Assembly: GCA_022592445.1 (NCBI GenBank)
Contig: JABYQR010000053.1
Span: 112,794-176,793 of the forward strand
Source of the DNA: Cytidiella melzeri
Lineage: Eukaryota; Basidiomycota; Agaricomycetes; Polyporales; Irpicaceae
Direction: 5' to 3'
Length of the DNA stretch: 64,000 nt
The position numbers were made by a program, and so were the translations under genes. The notes under the pieces were generated by a model that was given only the letters and a program-made list of their open reading frames with translations, was not told the origin of the DNA and did no database searches. Below, piece after piece: positions 11,362 to 25,583 of this stretch (its first letter is position 1; the number at the start of each line of letters is the position of its first letter).

Positions 11362-11534
11362 TGTGATGAAGGAGGGAGGAGATGGTGGTCAGTCGCAACG
11401 AAACGAGACTTGCTCGCTCTCGTCGTGCACAGACACATTAGGACGCTAATTTCCCACGCCCGTGTTCAGCCCGCCAAGCTCGTGTGCCACTCGCATTCTC
11501 CGTTCGTTCATGTTTCTGGATATGAGCGGGAGTG

Positions 11535-11542
11535 TATATAAG
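11535..11542 (+). promoter_or_regulatory. TATA-like box, divergent UBC13/ARG promoter
   Basis: TATATAAG lies 190 bp upstream of the arginine-gene start codon, in the 370-bp gap shared with UBC13. Orientation and distance suit the plus-strand gene. Confidence 0.45.
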
Positions 11543-11731
11543 ACAGTTTTCGAGAAATACTCGTTGCTTGAGACTGTTTGAAGAGGCAGAGAGGGAATTT
11601 TGTGACTGTAGATGAGGGCAGAACAAGCGCCCATGCTAATGAGTCATAGACGCCTAGCGTTGCCCTCCCCCTTGCCAGCTTTTTCTCTCCTTCCTCATCG
11701 TCTTTTCTTTCTCACCAGCCTCAGCACAAAC

Positions 11732-14735
<3,004 letters not shown>

Positions 14736-15123
14736 TAGGCACATATTGTAGTCACCAGGTCTCAAAAGTAGAACAAACATGAGATATAGTAATTTCTCCC
14801 GTCTTGCATATCTAATCAATGTATACGTAGATGTGCGCCATTACAACGAATGTCTAGCCGTCTGAGCCACGGATGACAGTGCGATGCAACGTCTGGTGGG
14901 TTACTGTAACCAGACGAGTTTCTGAGTAAAGGCCGCAGGCGTAGGACTTGAGTTGCGAACGAACTCACTGTCTGACACGGCATCTCAGCGCGCGTATGCC
15001 AACCATCAAGCAGAATTCAGAAGCAAAACTATCCAATACATGTGCAGGGTATTAGTACTACATAGTCATGTGAAAGAAAGCAAGCAAGACAAAGCACAAC
15101 CCATATGTGACATCCCAGTTGTC
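14736..15123. other. convergent 3' regions
   Basis: Between the stop codons of the arginine gene and calcineurin A. Only 3' untranslated sequence is expected, and nothing else was seen. Confidence 0.5.
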
Positions 15124-17647
15124 TTAGGCAGTTTCGAAACGCTTGAGAGCTTTAGGCCTTGACGACCCTCCTCTCGCAATCTTCTCAGCCAATCTCTCCA
15201 CAACACCACCGTCACTCAGACCTTCCTCCTCTAATGCCTGGCGTATCAGGTTCTCCAATTTCGGGACTTCGTGCTGTCCATCCTCAGACGCCAGCCGGGG
15301 TAATCGCATAGAAGGTGCAGGGACATGGGGAAGCTCTCCTGGCTGTACAAACGTGGGCAGACGTTCATTGGCAATATCGGCACTTCGGGCGTCGCTGAAG
15401 GAGCGGATATTTCTGCGGACGGCGTTGACGTGAACACCCAGTGCGTCTTGACCGCCAGGGTTGAACCCTCCAGGCCATGCACCCGGCGGAGTATCCGGAG
15501 AAGTATCAAGCGTAACCAGTTCAGTAGCATTCTCAGCTTCCTCACTACAGCACCGCAAGAACGTATTAGTGCTGGCAAAGTGCATATCATCGGGGGCTTA
15601 ACATACCGTAGAAGCTGGAAGATTCGCTGCATCTTCCCAACGGCCATAATTTTGCTCTTAATTTCCTTCCTGCGCTGCTCGACCTCGCTTTGCGTTGAGG
15701 CAATAGTCCTCGTGTCGTCGTCGTCGTCTACAGATCCTGTGCCTTCCAACTCCTCCTCCGAACAAACAGCCAGAACAGCCAGTAGCATCTCAGTGATCTT
15801 GGAGCCGACGAAAGGTAATGACCAGGTGAAGGCGTCCATGAAATTGGGAAGCCAGTAGGGGTGCGAGGAAGCATTGAATTGCCTAGTCAGTTGCAGATAT
15901 ATCAGTGACAGGTTAATCATAACAATGGAAGGGTACAAACCGGATAGTGATGTTCTTATTCTTGTATTTGATGACGGCACCCTTGTTGTGATACACATCC
16001 AGATAGTTGGGCGCAGAAAACACAGTGATGATGGAAGGAAACTTCTTTGTAGCTGTCGGTCGATGCATTGTATACCTATTCTCACCTGTCAGTTTTGACC
16101 ACAGTGATGAGACTGATGTGAACCTTCGCACCCGTAATCTTGCACTTCATGCCCGCGAAACATACCCAGTAGTGAGTTCCGTGCAAGGAACTGACAGACA
16201 GCTTCGTAGCTAAAGAGAAGAAAAAGGTCAGTGATTTGTATGAGAGTGAACACAGGGACCTTTACGTGAAATTGTAGCTGCATCCGCGTACGCCGTTGGG
16301 GGAAAACAGAGGGGGCATCATCGGAATGCCCTGAGGGTTATCTACGCTAGGCCGCTGTAGATACGAATAATTAAGTCACATGGTCACATAATTTCAGACG
16401 AGTAAAGGAAACACAGACTTCATTTCCATAGTCAGGTATTGGATCCGCCCAGAGCAGGTCACATAGGAGCCCAGATGAAGCTGGTTCGGTAAACCTGTTA
16501 AGCTGCGGGCGGTAAAGATACTCAGTCTTGAAGAGTGGAGAAGGATACAGTGCAACGTACCTTGTCAATGTCCGTAAGATAGTTGAGCTCCGGCGATATT
16601 CCGCCGTGTACGCAGAAGAATTTGCCATCGATTAAAGCTGTGACGGGCAGGGCTTCGAACGACTTGACACATGCGTCGTATACCGCCATTGAGTACTTGT
16701 GGGTGCCTGCAGGACCGTTAAGAACGGGACTGTTAGTAAGAAAGAAGACGCCTACACTCTCGTCTGAATGTGAAAAAGCCAGTCAGATGTCTGCATTCAT
16801 GGTTTCCACGCAGAAGTGCAAGTTGCGCAGGGTACCACAGTTTCAGCGTATATAGGTAGAGTAAGCACTGCACAAAATGAACCATAAATCAATTTGTCCT
16901 GGAAAGAGGTCAAGCCGTCCCAGAATTTGAACCCTTTGGGATTTCAACTCAAGTAAATCTTACCTCGATTCCAAAACAGCCACGGTCAACGTAATCACCC
17001 AGAAACAAGTAATTCGTCTCGGAAAACTGGCCCCCAATTTCAAAGGCTTTCATGAGGTCGTACTGCAAGGGTTGAAGCGAGTCCCGTGAATCGTGTGACC
17101 ACAACTTGGATCGAGTGTCTCCTCACATACTGGCCGTGAATGTCACCGCAAACTAAGCGATATTAAAAAAAGAAGGTATGTGTATTGATCAGAGGCAAAT
17201 AGAACAAAATCCAGGTGCATACCGGTTATTGGGCCACTTAGGACGAGCATGTTTGGCTCTCGTCTCATGAGTTCCGTGACCTCCTTCAGAATGAACAGAG
17301 CCTGTTCCTCAGTCAGTTTCCCTTCATGTAGGAAATGATCCTTGACGAGCTCGGGGTTAGGCTTTGTGCCTCCCTGCACACGGTCGGCTACATAAAAGTC
17401 TTCGTCTCGTGGTGTATGCGCGTATGGCGGAGGTACCTAAGGAGCATCCATTGCGTTAGCTGGATAGCATATCGTAATTCCGAGATTTGTAGTGGAAGCG
17501 CAGACTTACGCTTTTCACCTGTCGCTCGCGTATCCGCTCTGGGGTACTTGCACGCGGCCCTGGTTGTCTCTGGGGCTCATTGGTTTGGTATAAAGGCAGT
17601 GCTGAACGAGACAATCGGGGGTCGTCTGGACTGGCGTATATGGACAT
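15124..17647 (-). CDS. CNA1: calcineurin A, Ser/Thr phosphatase 2B catalytic subunit
   Basis: Twelve exons from 17647 down to 15124 give 602 residues in frame. Phosphatase core: [48 protein letters not shown], a RGHE motif and [12 protein letters not shown] hold the metal-binding and catalytic residues. After the core come the calcineurin B-binding helix ([20 protein letters not shown]), the calmodulin-binding segment ([20 protein letters not shown]) and the autoinhibitory segment ([17 protein letters not shown]). It is the calcium/calmodulin-activated phosphatase that controls Crz1/NFAT-type factors and stress growth. Oddities: about 20 extra residues (exon 16266-16354, [20 protein letters not shown]) before VRGCSY; and near-invariant stretches are changed ([25 protein letters not shown]). 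Whether this is a true variant or a paralog cannot be told here. Confidence 0.94.
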
Positions 17648-18155
17648 CTGGGACGAGGTCGAAGTGGTGGATAGGTGGAAAGGGAGATTGAGGGAGATGT
17701 GGACGCAGACATGTCCGCTTTCTCGACTTATGTCGGCGTCTCTTTCTCTTTGCACCAAGCGGGATGCTCACGTGCTTGATCCGCTATGGGCTGTGGCCAC
17801 CATCCTCTCTCAAGTTGCTTTCTGCCATGGCCAGTGCAAGTTCGTGCGACTAGCCAAATCCAACTCTGCAAAAACATGTCCAGGCAGCTTTTGAACAAAA
17901 CATGCAAGTAGCAGTCAGGTTCTGTGGTATCCAAAATCCTCGTAGTTGTCGTATCTGGAATCCGCATTCCACTCTAGCCGTCTTTACCTCGAATTCTTCA
18001 CACAGGTACGCATACCTCCTTCCAGAGATCCTGTAGCAAACGTAAGTCGGTGTTCATCCGTCGTTATGCTCTGGTGCGCGTCGGTCTTCACAGAGAATAT
18101 AAAGGCTTGCGTGCCATCACCGTCCAACAAACAGTCCCAGTAAACCTCCTCTACC
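17648..18155. promoter_or_regulatory. divergent intergenic region, calcineurin A / membrane protein
   Basis: A 508-bp gap between divergent starts. It contains a TATAAA at 18098-18103 for the plus-strand gene. Other open frames here do not look like protein. Confidence 0.45.
18098..18103 (+). promoter_or_regulatory. TATA box of the membrane protein gene
   Basis: TATAAA 53 bp upstream of the ATG at 18156, the expected promoter distance in compact fungal genes. Confidence 0.5.
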
Positions 18156-19078
18156 ATGCTCTCCTTTGTGTCACAGCCATGTCTCTTTACTCTCGCTTCT
18201 TGTATTTGGCTGGACTGTGTCGTGCTGTCGCAGCCAATCCAGCTTTACGAGAACACAACCGCCGATGTCCCTCAGCCACGGTCAGTTCCACACAATTATC
18301 ATAGCTGAGCCAAAGCTGAGAAGACATTACAGTGTCGAAATAGCACAGCCATCTCCCGTCGTTTCAGCTACTCGACGGGGTGATCGTGACTTTTACTACC
18401 AGCAACTCGCGTCCAGAGCAGTTCCTGCTCCCAAGCCAACGGATAGCATGCTTGGAGTGTCCATACCGCCCATACATGCGATGCAAACTGGTACGTGACA
18501 CTGTCTTCATGGACAAATTTTTGGCTGAAGTTCATGGTAGCGTCATCCTTGGTCTCGTCAGTATCATCCGCAACACCGACAAACATAACCATCCTTGTGA
18601 ACGCCGGACCGCTGGGGTTATCCATCGCAAACCTCACAATCATGGCCATTAACGCACTAGTTCTCGTCTCAATCATCGTCTTTGCGGCTTACATATACAA
18701 ACGACACACTCCCAATAATCGCAAGGACCTCCGGATCGACACCTCTGCTCGCCTCAATGTCCGTCCTGTCATTTCCTAGACATCAGCCGTTCTCACACTG
18801 ACCTTTACATCTTCCAGGCATATCAATCGAGCGGCAATTTTGACTGCAATACGTTCGAGATGAAAGACGGAAACTCTTTTCTTCATGCCATTCAAGAGGA
18901 CACTAACAGGTTACCGAACTCTGAACGGTCATCATCTCCTGCCACGCCTACCTCTTTCAGATTCCCGTTACGTAGTCACCACACTCAGCAAGCACCAGCT
19001 GATCTTAGTATACATCCCATTCCGAAGAAAAAGCTGAGTCTAAGCTCACTTAGTGGGATGTCAAGCTTTGCGTACTAA
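18156..19078 (+). CDS. single-pass membrane protein of unknown function
   Basis: Four exons (18156-18280, 18349-18490, 18531-18758, 18818-19078) close in frame to 251 residues. The N-terminus (LFTLASCIWLDCVVLSQP) is a probable signal peptide. The ectodomain has several Cys (CLECPYRPYMRC) and Asn-glycosylation sequons (NTT, NIT, NLT). A hydrophobic segment at about residues 130-155 (LGLSIANLTIMAINALVLVS, then IIVFAAY) is followed by basic residues (YKRH), giving a type I topology. The cytosolic tail of about 100 residues is Ser-rich and ends FAY. Fungal one-pass proteins of this shape are often wall sensors or mating-related, but no family is recognised. The acceptor of intron 1 (18348) was chosen because nearer AGs run into stops; exon 1-2 joining is the weakest part. 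Confidence 0.6.
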
Positions 19079-19558
19079 AGTGCACACCAGTGGTGGAGCA
19101 GTAATGTACCCGTCGCGACAACTGGAATCGCTTTGTTTCTGTTCTGCGCCATCCATATTGTATATCTTACATTTGATTGTGTCCCTCTGTGCAGCTTTCT
19201 TGTATCATTTTAGATCTTATTGCCTCATCTGTTACTACATATCATAACCTAGTCAAAGCATCAAAGCAAAGCACTCCAACGAAGTTTGGTCGCTCATGAC
19301 AGGGATTCTTAGTGACTATCATGTAGATATATCACGATGCATTGCTTAGAAAAGTGGTATTACTTCGAGAACTAAGTATCAATCTAAAATTCACAAAGTC
19401 CGTGTGACCGTTGAGGTCTACATCAAGGTTCATATTGCTGATAGACTATAGAGTCGAACGAAAGCGTGAATGTTCGTGGTGGCAAAACAAGAAGAAAAAG
19501 AAGAATGTCCGTGATGAGAGAGAGCGGACTTGAAAGCGTAACTGATATGGAAACATGA
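19079..19558. other. convergent 3' regions
   Basis: Between convergent stop codons. AT-rich; no gene or repeat found. Confidence 0.45.
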
Positions 19559-20343
19559 TTAAAGGGTGAGGCCGAGACCTGTGAGAAGCCCGGTGACACC
19601 AAGGCCGGAGAGAATAGAAGACAGATCAGCGAGGAGGGGCGAGAGTGCAGCCAGGACGTCATCGAGAATCTCAGCAACTAGAGCCAGGACTGCCTTGAGC
19701 AGTGCGACAACAAGATTGCTGTTTGTTGTATAAGTCAGCTAATACTTGTGATGGCAGCACAAGAGGACTTACATGACTTCTGAAAGCAGCGTTCCTAGAC
19801 TGCCTAAGCCGAGGCTGCTGACAAGTGTTGACACGGAAGCAAGAGCATTGAAGACGAGCTAGAGCGGCACCGTTCAGATTTCTTGATACACGGAGGTGTG
19901 GAATAACTACATACGTGAAGGAGGTTGGAGAGGATCTGGGCGAGCTCAGTAGCGGTGACCTGGACGGTACCATCGACAGAGGCGAGGATAGTCGATAGAG
20001 AGCTCCCAGAAAGAGCCTGAACCTCTGTGATGGCCGGTGTCAGGACTCCCTTGATACTATCCATAATGGGACCGACGACAGCCACAGTCGCGTTGGAGGC
20101 AGTGATGGATTCTATTCAGGGGAGACTGTCAGTGGACGCCAGCTATAACAATATCAACGAGCACGTACGGAGCTCAGCCACGAGAGGCGTAAGCTGCGTG
20201 GTCACAGCAGCAAGAATTTGGGGGACGCTGCTGGCATCAGCGCGGGCAACCTCAGTAGCGGTGCCGCTCAGAGGGGCAGCAACGACGTGAGATGCGCCAA
20301 AAGCGAGGGCAGAAACGGCAGCAAGGGACTTGAAGAAGAGCAT
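19559..20343 (-). CDS. small secreted protein, Ala/Leu/Val-rich
   Basis: Four exons on the minus strand (20169-20343, 19915-20111, 19773-19858, 19559-19718) give 205 residues in frame. A clear signal peptide (FKSLAAVSALAFGASHVVAA) opens the protein. The rest is amphipathic helix-like, with repeated LSSLL, ILDDVLAALSPLLADLSSIL and a Gly/Leu end (GLGVTGLLTGLGLTL), and has no cysteine pattern, so it is not a hydrophobin. It may belong with fungal secreted hydrophobic surface-type proteins (HsbA-like), but this is only a composition match. A TATA box lies about 110 bp upstream, which fits a strongly expressed secreted protein. Confidence 0.75.
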
Positions 20344-20451
20344 GGTGACTATGCAAAATAGAAGGGGGAAAGGAGTGTAGAGCTGGTGGATATGTAGGGG
20401 TGAGCTGAAAGACGGGTGTTGACCTGAGAATTGAGAAGGCCAAAGGACACT

Positions 20452-20460
20452 GCTTATATC
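20452..20460 (-). promoter_or_regulatory. TATA-like box of the secreted protein gene
   Basis: On the minus strand this reads GATATAAGC, about 110 bp upstream of the ATG at 20343. Confidence 0.45.
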
Positions 20461-20463
20461 CCA

Positions 20464-21376
20464 AAATTCAAGAGAATTGAGCTGGCATCCGGCAAAATCA
20501 TACTTGACCAGAGCTCGTCATGCGGCTTGTTGTAAAACATGACGATGAGATTTGTAGTGCGCCTGAAGGGTTCACGTAGCTTTCTTTCCACAACACCAAA
20601 CGCATCCATGGCGACGCGACCTTCCTTTGCGGAGCGGGCATGCTTCTTCAAATATACAAATATTCTCCAACAAGATGCAAATCATGAGGTGGAGATGCTT
20701 GTGACGTGACGATTGGCTGGCGAGAGGGTGACCGGCTCTCGTAAAATGTTTTGCAGTGCAATAAGCGCGTACTGGCAACCACCTCTGCGGTACCGGTGGA
20801 GCACGTCGCTACAAATGCTATCCGAGGTGGAGCATTCATAGATGCGAGTGCACGGCGCGCGAGGGAAAAACGCGAGTACGTCCGCAGTATAACGAGAGGC
20901 TAACGTTACTGTGTGTGGGCTCTTCCAAAGACAAAAATAACGGACCTGTCAGTGACCGAGCTGGCTTCAGATTGGGGGAGCATGGTGGGTGGTTCAGGCA
21001 AAATCTGTTCAGGAGATGTCGAACTTTGCCCAGCTAACGTATATGAGTGTGAGATTGGGGAAAATACAAACGACGATGAACGCGATCCATCAGAGAGCGC
21101 GCTGATCCGCTGTTCCATATATGGCAACCGTCGTGGTTGCGGCCAGAGTCTAGTGTACACGCCCGGCCAGCCTGTTTTGAGATATAAGAAACAGCTTTGT
21201 TTGAGAATCGAGAGTAGGCTCACCGTCACCGTCAAGTTCAACTTGTTGGACCAGGCTGTGAAGTCTCAATGTGCGCCGTCGTAGCCAAACATGGCCAAAC
21301 AGACATGATGCTCACCGGCGCTTGGTGGCGCGTGCTTCCTGCTTTCTACCAAACACTGGCAAGTCACTTCAGTACT
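20464..21376. other. long divergent intergenic region
   Basis: About 900 bp between the secreted-protein promoter and the Bem46 gene. Open frames of about 110-120 codons overlap on both strands at 20906-21284 but neither looks like protein. No repeat or RNA gene was recognised. Confidence 0.4.
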
Positions 21377-23112
21377 ATGTCGAGTTTGTTGCCGTCGCTG
21401 CAAGCTTTTGCAAAGGTATCGTCTCGAGAGTGTTACTTGGCCTAAGCAGAGTCTCTGACTCGCAACAGGGCACAGCTGCCACCGTGGCAGGTCTCTCCAC
21501 CGTTGGTATGTGCTCAATCACAGTACCTTGACACCTCGACCCTGTGTGCTCTCATAAACCCGGCTCAGAAAGCAACAAAACTCGTACTCACGACAATCTT
21601 ATGAAACAGGTGTCGGGCTGTTGTATTATGGCCAGAATTATCTCATTTATCCCTCCGCATTCCCAAGCGGCTCGAGAACAGGTATGTCAGGCCCGACCAT
21701 TCCCTACGTTCGTTTGGGCACTAAGGTTTTCAGTATAGATGTTGCAAATCCGGGTCAATTTGGTCTGCAGTACGTAGATCTTGAGCTCAAGGCGGAAGAT
21801 GGTATCAAACTGCGCTGCTACCTCCTGCTGCAGGCCAAGAACTTGCCGCAGCCTGACGCAGCTAATCTTCCTGCTGCGACCCTCACAGATGGTCTGACCG
21901 ACGACGAGGTTAGATTTTCCTTTGTTCTCTTATCACAAAGCTGCTAGTGATATCGCACGACGAAACATGCATGCCTAGAGCGAGCGTCATTACCATGGCG
22001 CTCCGCTTCCGTATTTCCACCAGCAATAAGGCAAATGAAGTTGACCAGATGTTCATAGGTCGCTGCCAGCCGTCCTACCATTGTAATGTTTCACGGTAAC
22101 GGCGGAAATCTAGGCCACAGAATACCTCTGGCGAGAGTTTTCTTTCTGAAGATGCGCTGTAATGTGGTCATGATGTGTTACCGCGGGTATGTATATTTGT
22201 ACTACTGCAGTCACCCTGCACTGACTGCAGATTTAGCTATGGACTATCTGAAGGGGAGCCTTCGGAGAAAGGTGAATCACCAGTAGATGCCTCACGGCTT
22301 CGCATGACTCATGAAAAGATTCTCAGGAATTAAGATGGACGCCCAGGCTGGGCTGGAGTTCATAAAGTCGCATCCTATACTCTCAAAAACATCTGTTGTA
22401 GGTTGGCACGAACTCAAGCGATGTCCTTGCTGATATCGACATTTTAGATTCTATACGGACAGTCCATTGGTGGCGCAGTCTCGATTGATCTTGCTAGTAG
22501 AAACCCGCTTGCGGTAGATATAGCTTTTGTTGTCGCTCCGCTCGAGCATTCTAAAACATATTCTCTCAGATCAGGGCCCTCATCCTCGAGAACACCTTCC
22601 TTTCACTACCCCGCCTCGTCCCAACCGCATTGCCTGTCCTTGGACCCTTCGCTTTCCTTTGCCATCAGAAATGGGACTCCGCTTCGAAGGTTCCCCTCAT
22701 CCCACGCAAGACACCCATTTTGATGCTTAGCGGACTTTTGGACGAAGTCGTCCCGTCTGAGCATATGCAAGGGTTGTGGGAGATCGTGAAAAAGAGGGAT
22801 GCTGGAGTGCCGATGGCCACGTCTCCACGCACACAATCTCACTCCAGAGAAGGTAGTGGAGGGGGGTTGACAACGAAGGAGAGCACAAATCCCGGTGTCA
22901 CGGCATATGTCGAGGATACGAAGACGCTGTCCAAATTTGTGGAGTTCGCGGAAGGCTCACATAGTAAGCAAATGTATGCAAACAATGAACGAACTTTGCT
23001 AAAGCTTTTCATTACAGACGATACTTGCGTGCAGCCAGGATACTGGTCAGCAATTGCGGAGTTCATTGCCTCAGTCGTGAAAGCAGACCATCCAGATGCT
23101 GTTGTCGCATAA
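21377..23112 (+). CDS. BEM46: Bem46/ABHD13-type alpha/beta hydrolase
   Basis: Ten exons (21377-21415, 21469-21505, 21610-21681, 21739-21908, 22059-22186, 22237-22271, 22327-22397, 22448-22513, 22570-22963, 23018-23112) total 1,107 nt, 368 residues. A hydrophobic N-terminal segment (VAGLSTVGVGLLYYGQNYLI) is a likely membrane anchor. Then come the oxyanion block MFHGNGGNLGHRIPLA, the nucleophile elbow LYGQSIGGA (Ser), SGLLDEVVPSEHM (acid) and EGSHNDTCVQPGYW (His), so the triad is complete. Bem46 proteins sit at the ER/plasma membrane and have been linked to polarity and ascospore germination in fungi; their substrate is unknown. The acceptor at 22236 restores the usual YRGYGLSEG. The 150-nt intron 4 is long for this genome. 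Confidence 0.92.
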
Positions 23113-23221
23113 ATATCGTTTACAGCAAGCCTGCCATTACTATACTGCATGATATCCGATTAGATAGTGTTATGATCACAGACATAGATTTGTACGCTGT
23201 CATCGTTGTAATTCTAGCTCC

Positions 23222-25329
23222 TCATCCGCCTGTAGCCATCCACGAAGGACGTCTCCTCACAGGTGGTCTGATGTGGCTCGGAGTGTGTGTATCCATTCCT
23301 TCAGGCGTTGTATGCAGGAGCCGAATCTGTGCGGCGATGTACATGCGCTCCGAGAGAGCGTCAAGCATGTCGCTGCATAAAGCTTGCCTCACGGATTGAC
23401 GAGTTGCTTCGGGTATAGCGCTGTCTGTTTCTGGGTAATTGTACCATCCGTCACGAATTGCAGCGATCAAGGTGAGGATACCAGATTCGCAGAGCGCCTG
23501 AGCGAGGACTGTGTTGTACCGCACCAACGAGGCCATGATTTGTATGAAGCGGTCGACGAGGTAGGGAGGGAGGTTGTCTGAACTCGTATACGCAGTGTTG
23601 TCATATTTGGCCTGAAGCTGCTTCATCTGTTCGGTCTCTTCCTCGGTGCTAGAGCCATAAAGATGGGGTAGGCGTAAGATCAGAAGAGTAGACTACGATT
23701 GAAACATACGGGAAGGGGTTGAAGAGCCTGACGATAGATGAAAACACAGCCTTCGCGGCTGGGTGCTCCATTTTGAGAGCCGTGGCTTGAAAAGCCTCCG
23801 TATACTCATCGCCTAAAGCGATGAACTTGACCCATAGATGAACGACCTTTGTCTTTTGCTCTTCAGACAAATCATTGGTCCTAAGTAGAGATACTCGAAG
23901 TCAACGTGGTGAACAATTACACGGTAAAGTCACGCACGTGTAGGCATCCAACATCTCTCTGGACACGCTTCGAAGATGACCGCTATATTTGCTAAAATTA
24001 TTCTCCTTCACCAGCGCGTCAAGCGTAGCGGTGCGGAAATCAGCGCTTATGCTACGCCAGGCTTCACCGAGACCGAGCTGATCGAGGGAACTGATGCATG
24101 CGTTGACGTCCGACACCGTGGTAGAATCTATCCAGAAAACCTTCCGAGTGTAACGACGCCGGGGGAGGCCTTCTGAAGCAGGCATACGGATCGCCTTCGG
24201 GGTCACCAGCATCGTCCACTCCGCAATCCAGGCGATAACCGTTGCGAGAGATACACGCACGGACCAGTCAGCAGCGCCGGTAATGACAGGGAATGAATCT
24301 TTATGTGCATGAAGATCGCAGAGAACAGACTTGATTTCGTCTGAGACCTCGGCTGAGGAAACTTGCGGTATGCGGTCGGCCAAGTTCAAAAGGAAATACC
24401 ACAGAGGGAGCGCCGGCGTGGAATGCCAGACCTTGGACATCGTCAAGGCTGGGTCGTGATGCTGGGCTGTCAAAGATTTCACAACCGGGAGCAGCAGCAT
24501 GTACATGGACGCAACACCTAGGTCGCTAAGGCTTGTGAGTTCATCCATGATGCGGCTATTTCGAAGTGATATTTGAAATCTTGTTGTGTTCGGCATAGGA
24601 GAGTATAAGCTGATCAGGTAGCACGACCAGAAAGCTCGAACTTCCGCACTCTGACCAATGTCGGTAAGGCCATCGGGATAGTGAGGGATTCCTCTGATGA
24701 AGACTGCATTGAGGTCCTCCCGGGCGTCCTTAGCGGCTTCGAGAAGGTGACTTAATGTCGAGGAACTATGTGATACTATAGGAACATGGGATGACGTCGG
24801 TGCCCAAGTTGTGACTGCAGGCGGATGGAAGTGATTTCCCCATGGGTTATTGAAGGTGTGACGATCTTTAAGCCCAGGGTGAGCGCACTCCAGGAGGCGG
24901 GTTATATCGGCATCATGTATATCATTAGCGGAGGGAGCGTCGACACGCCAGTAAATTGCCTTGTATATACCAAGTACTTTGGGATCTTCGCCTAGCCTGA
25001 AAGCAATTCAATACTACACGCATATGAATCAGTGGAACTTGTCTCACATCGTAACCCAGATTCGACGGAGTAGTTGTGCCAGAAACGTTTGCAAGTCAAC
25101 GTTCGAATTTAACAAGGCATCGACCAGTGGGCTCGTCCAGCCTTGAGCCCACTGCTCTACGATTGGACGCCACGCAGTGGTTTCGACATCCTCCGCGGGA
25201 ATATTCGTACTAAGATACGTTTGTCAGGACAGGCAGGGACATGATAAGTATGATCTTTACTCACTCAATGAGTATGCCAAGCAGCTGTCCAAACGTTTCC
25301 ACGCTGGCTGGCTCATGTGCCTGGACCAT
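23222..25329 (-). CDS. conserved-looking hypothetical protein, helical
   Basis: Five exons (25265-25329, 25048-25209, 23938-24996, 23710-23880, 23222-23648) close in frame to 627 residues from the ATG at 25329. The sequence is rich in Leu/Trp amphipathic helices (WRPIVEQWAQGWTSPLVDAL, ALPLWYFLLNLADRI, VVHLWVKFIALGDEYTEAF) and reads like an all-helical, ARM/HEAT-like fold. The end is basic and Pro-rich (RPPVRRRPSWMATGG). No signal peptide or membrane segment is evident, and no catalytic motif. A transport-receptor or scaffold role would fit the fold but is only a guess. The start could lie further upstream in another exon. It sits downstream of the site-2 protease on the same strand, 254 bp apart. 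Confidence 0.75.
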
Positions 25330-25583
25330 TCCACGATTAGCAGCTTTACCCGCCTTCGGTGTTCAGGAAGCAGTGCTATGTTTCTCCTTGCTTTGGGTGG
25401 GCGATGGTAGAGAAACAGCAGGCGTACGTGGCACCACCTCTGTTATGTCCACACTGCGGTCTCAGAACATCAAGCACGAGGTCAGTCGACTTAGGCAGCC
25501 ATGGAAACTCACTGCCTCTAGAGTTAGACGCTGCGCAAGATGCTAAGCGCCGCAGCTGAGGTTCACATCACGATACGGTTTTG

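Noticed and set aside
20906..21284. Overlapping frames of 111-123 codons on both strands
   Set aside because: Neither looks like folded protein or has neighbouring exons; likely chance in a long intergenic gap.
21909..22058. Additional exon in the long Bem46 intron (AGCGAGCGTCATTACC region)
   Set aside because: Including it leads to a stop or breaks the frame before the conserved VAASRPTIVMFHGNGG block.
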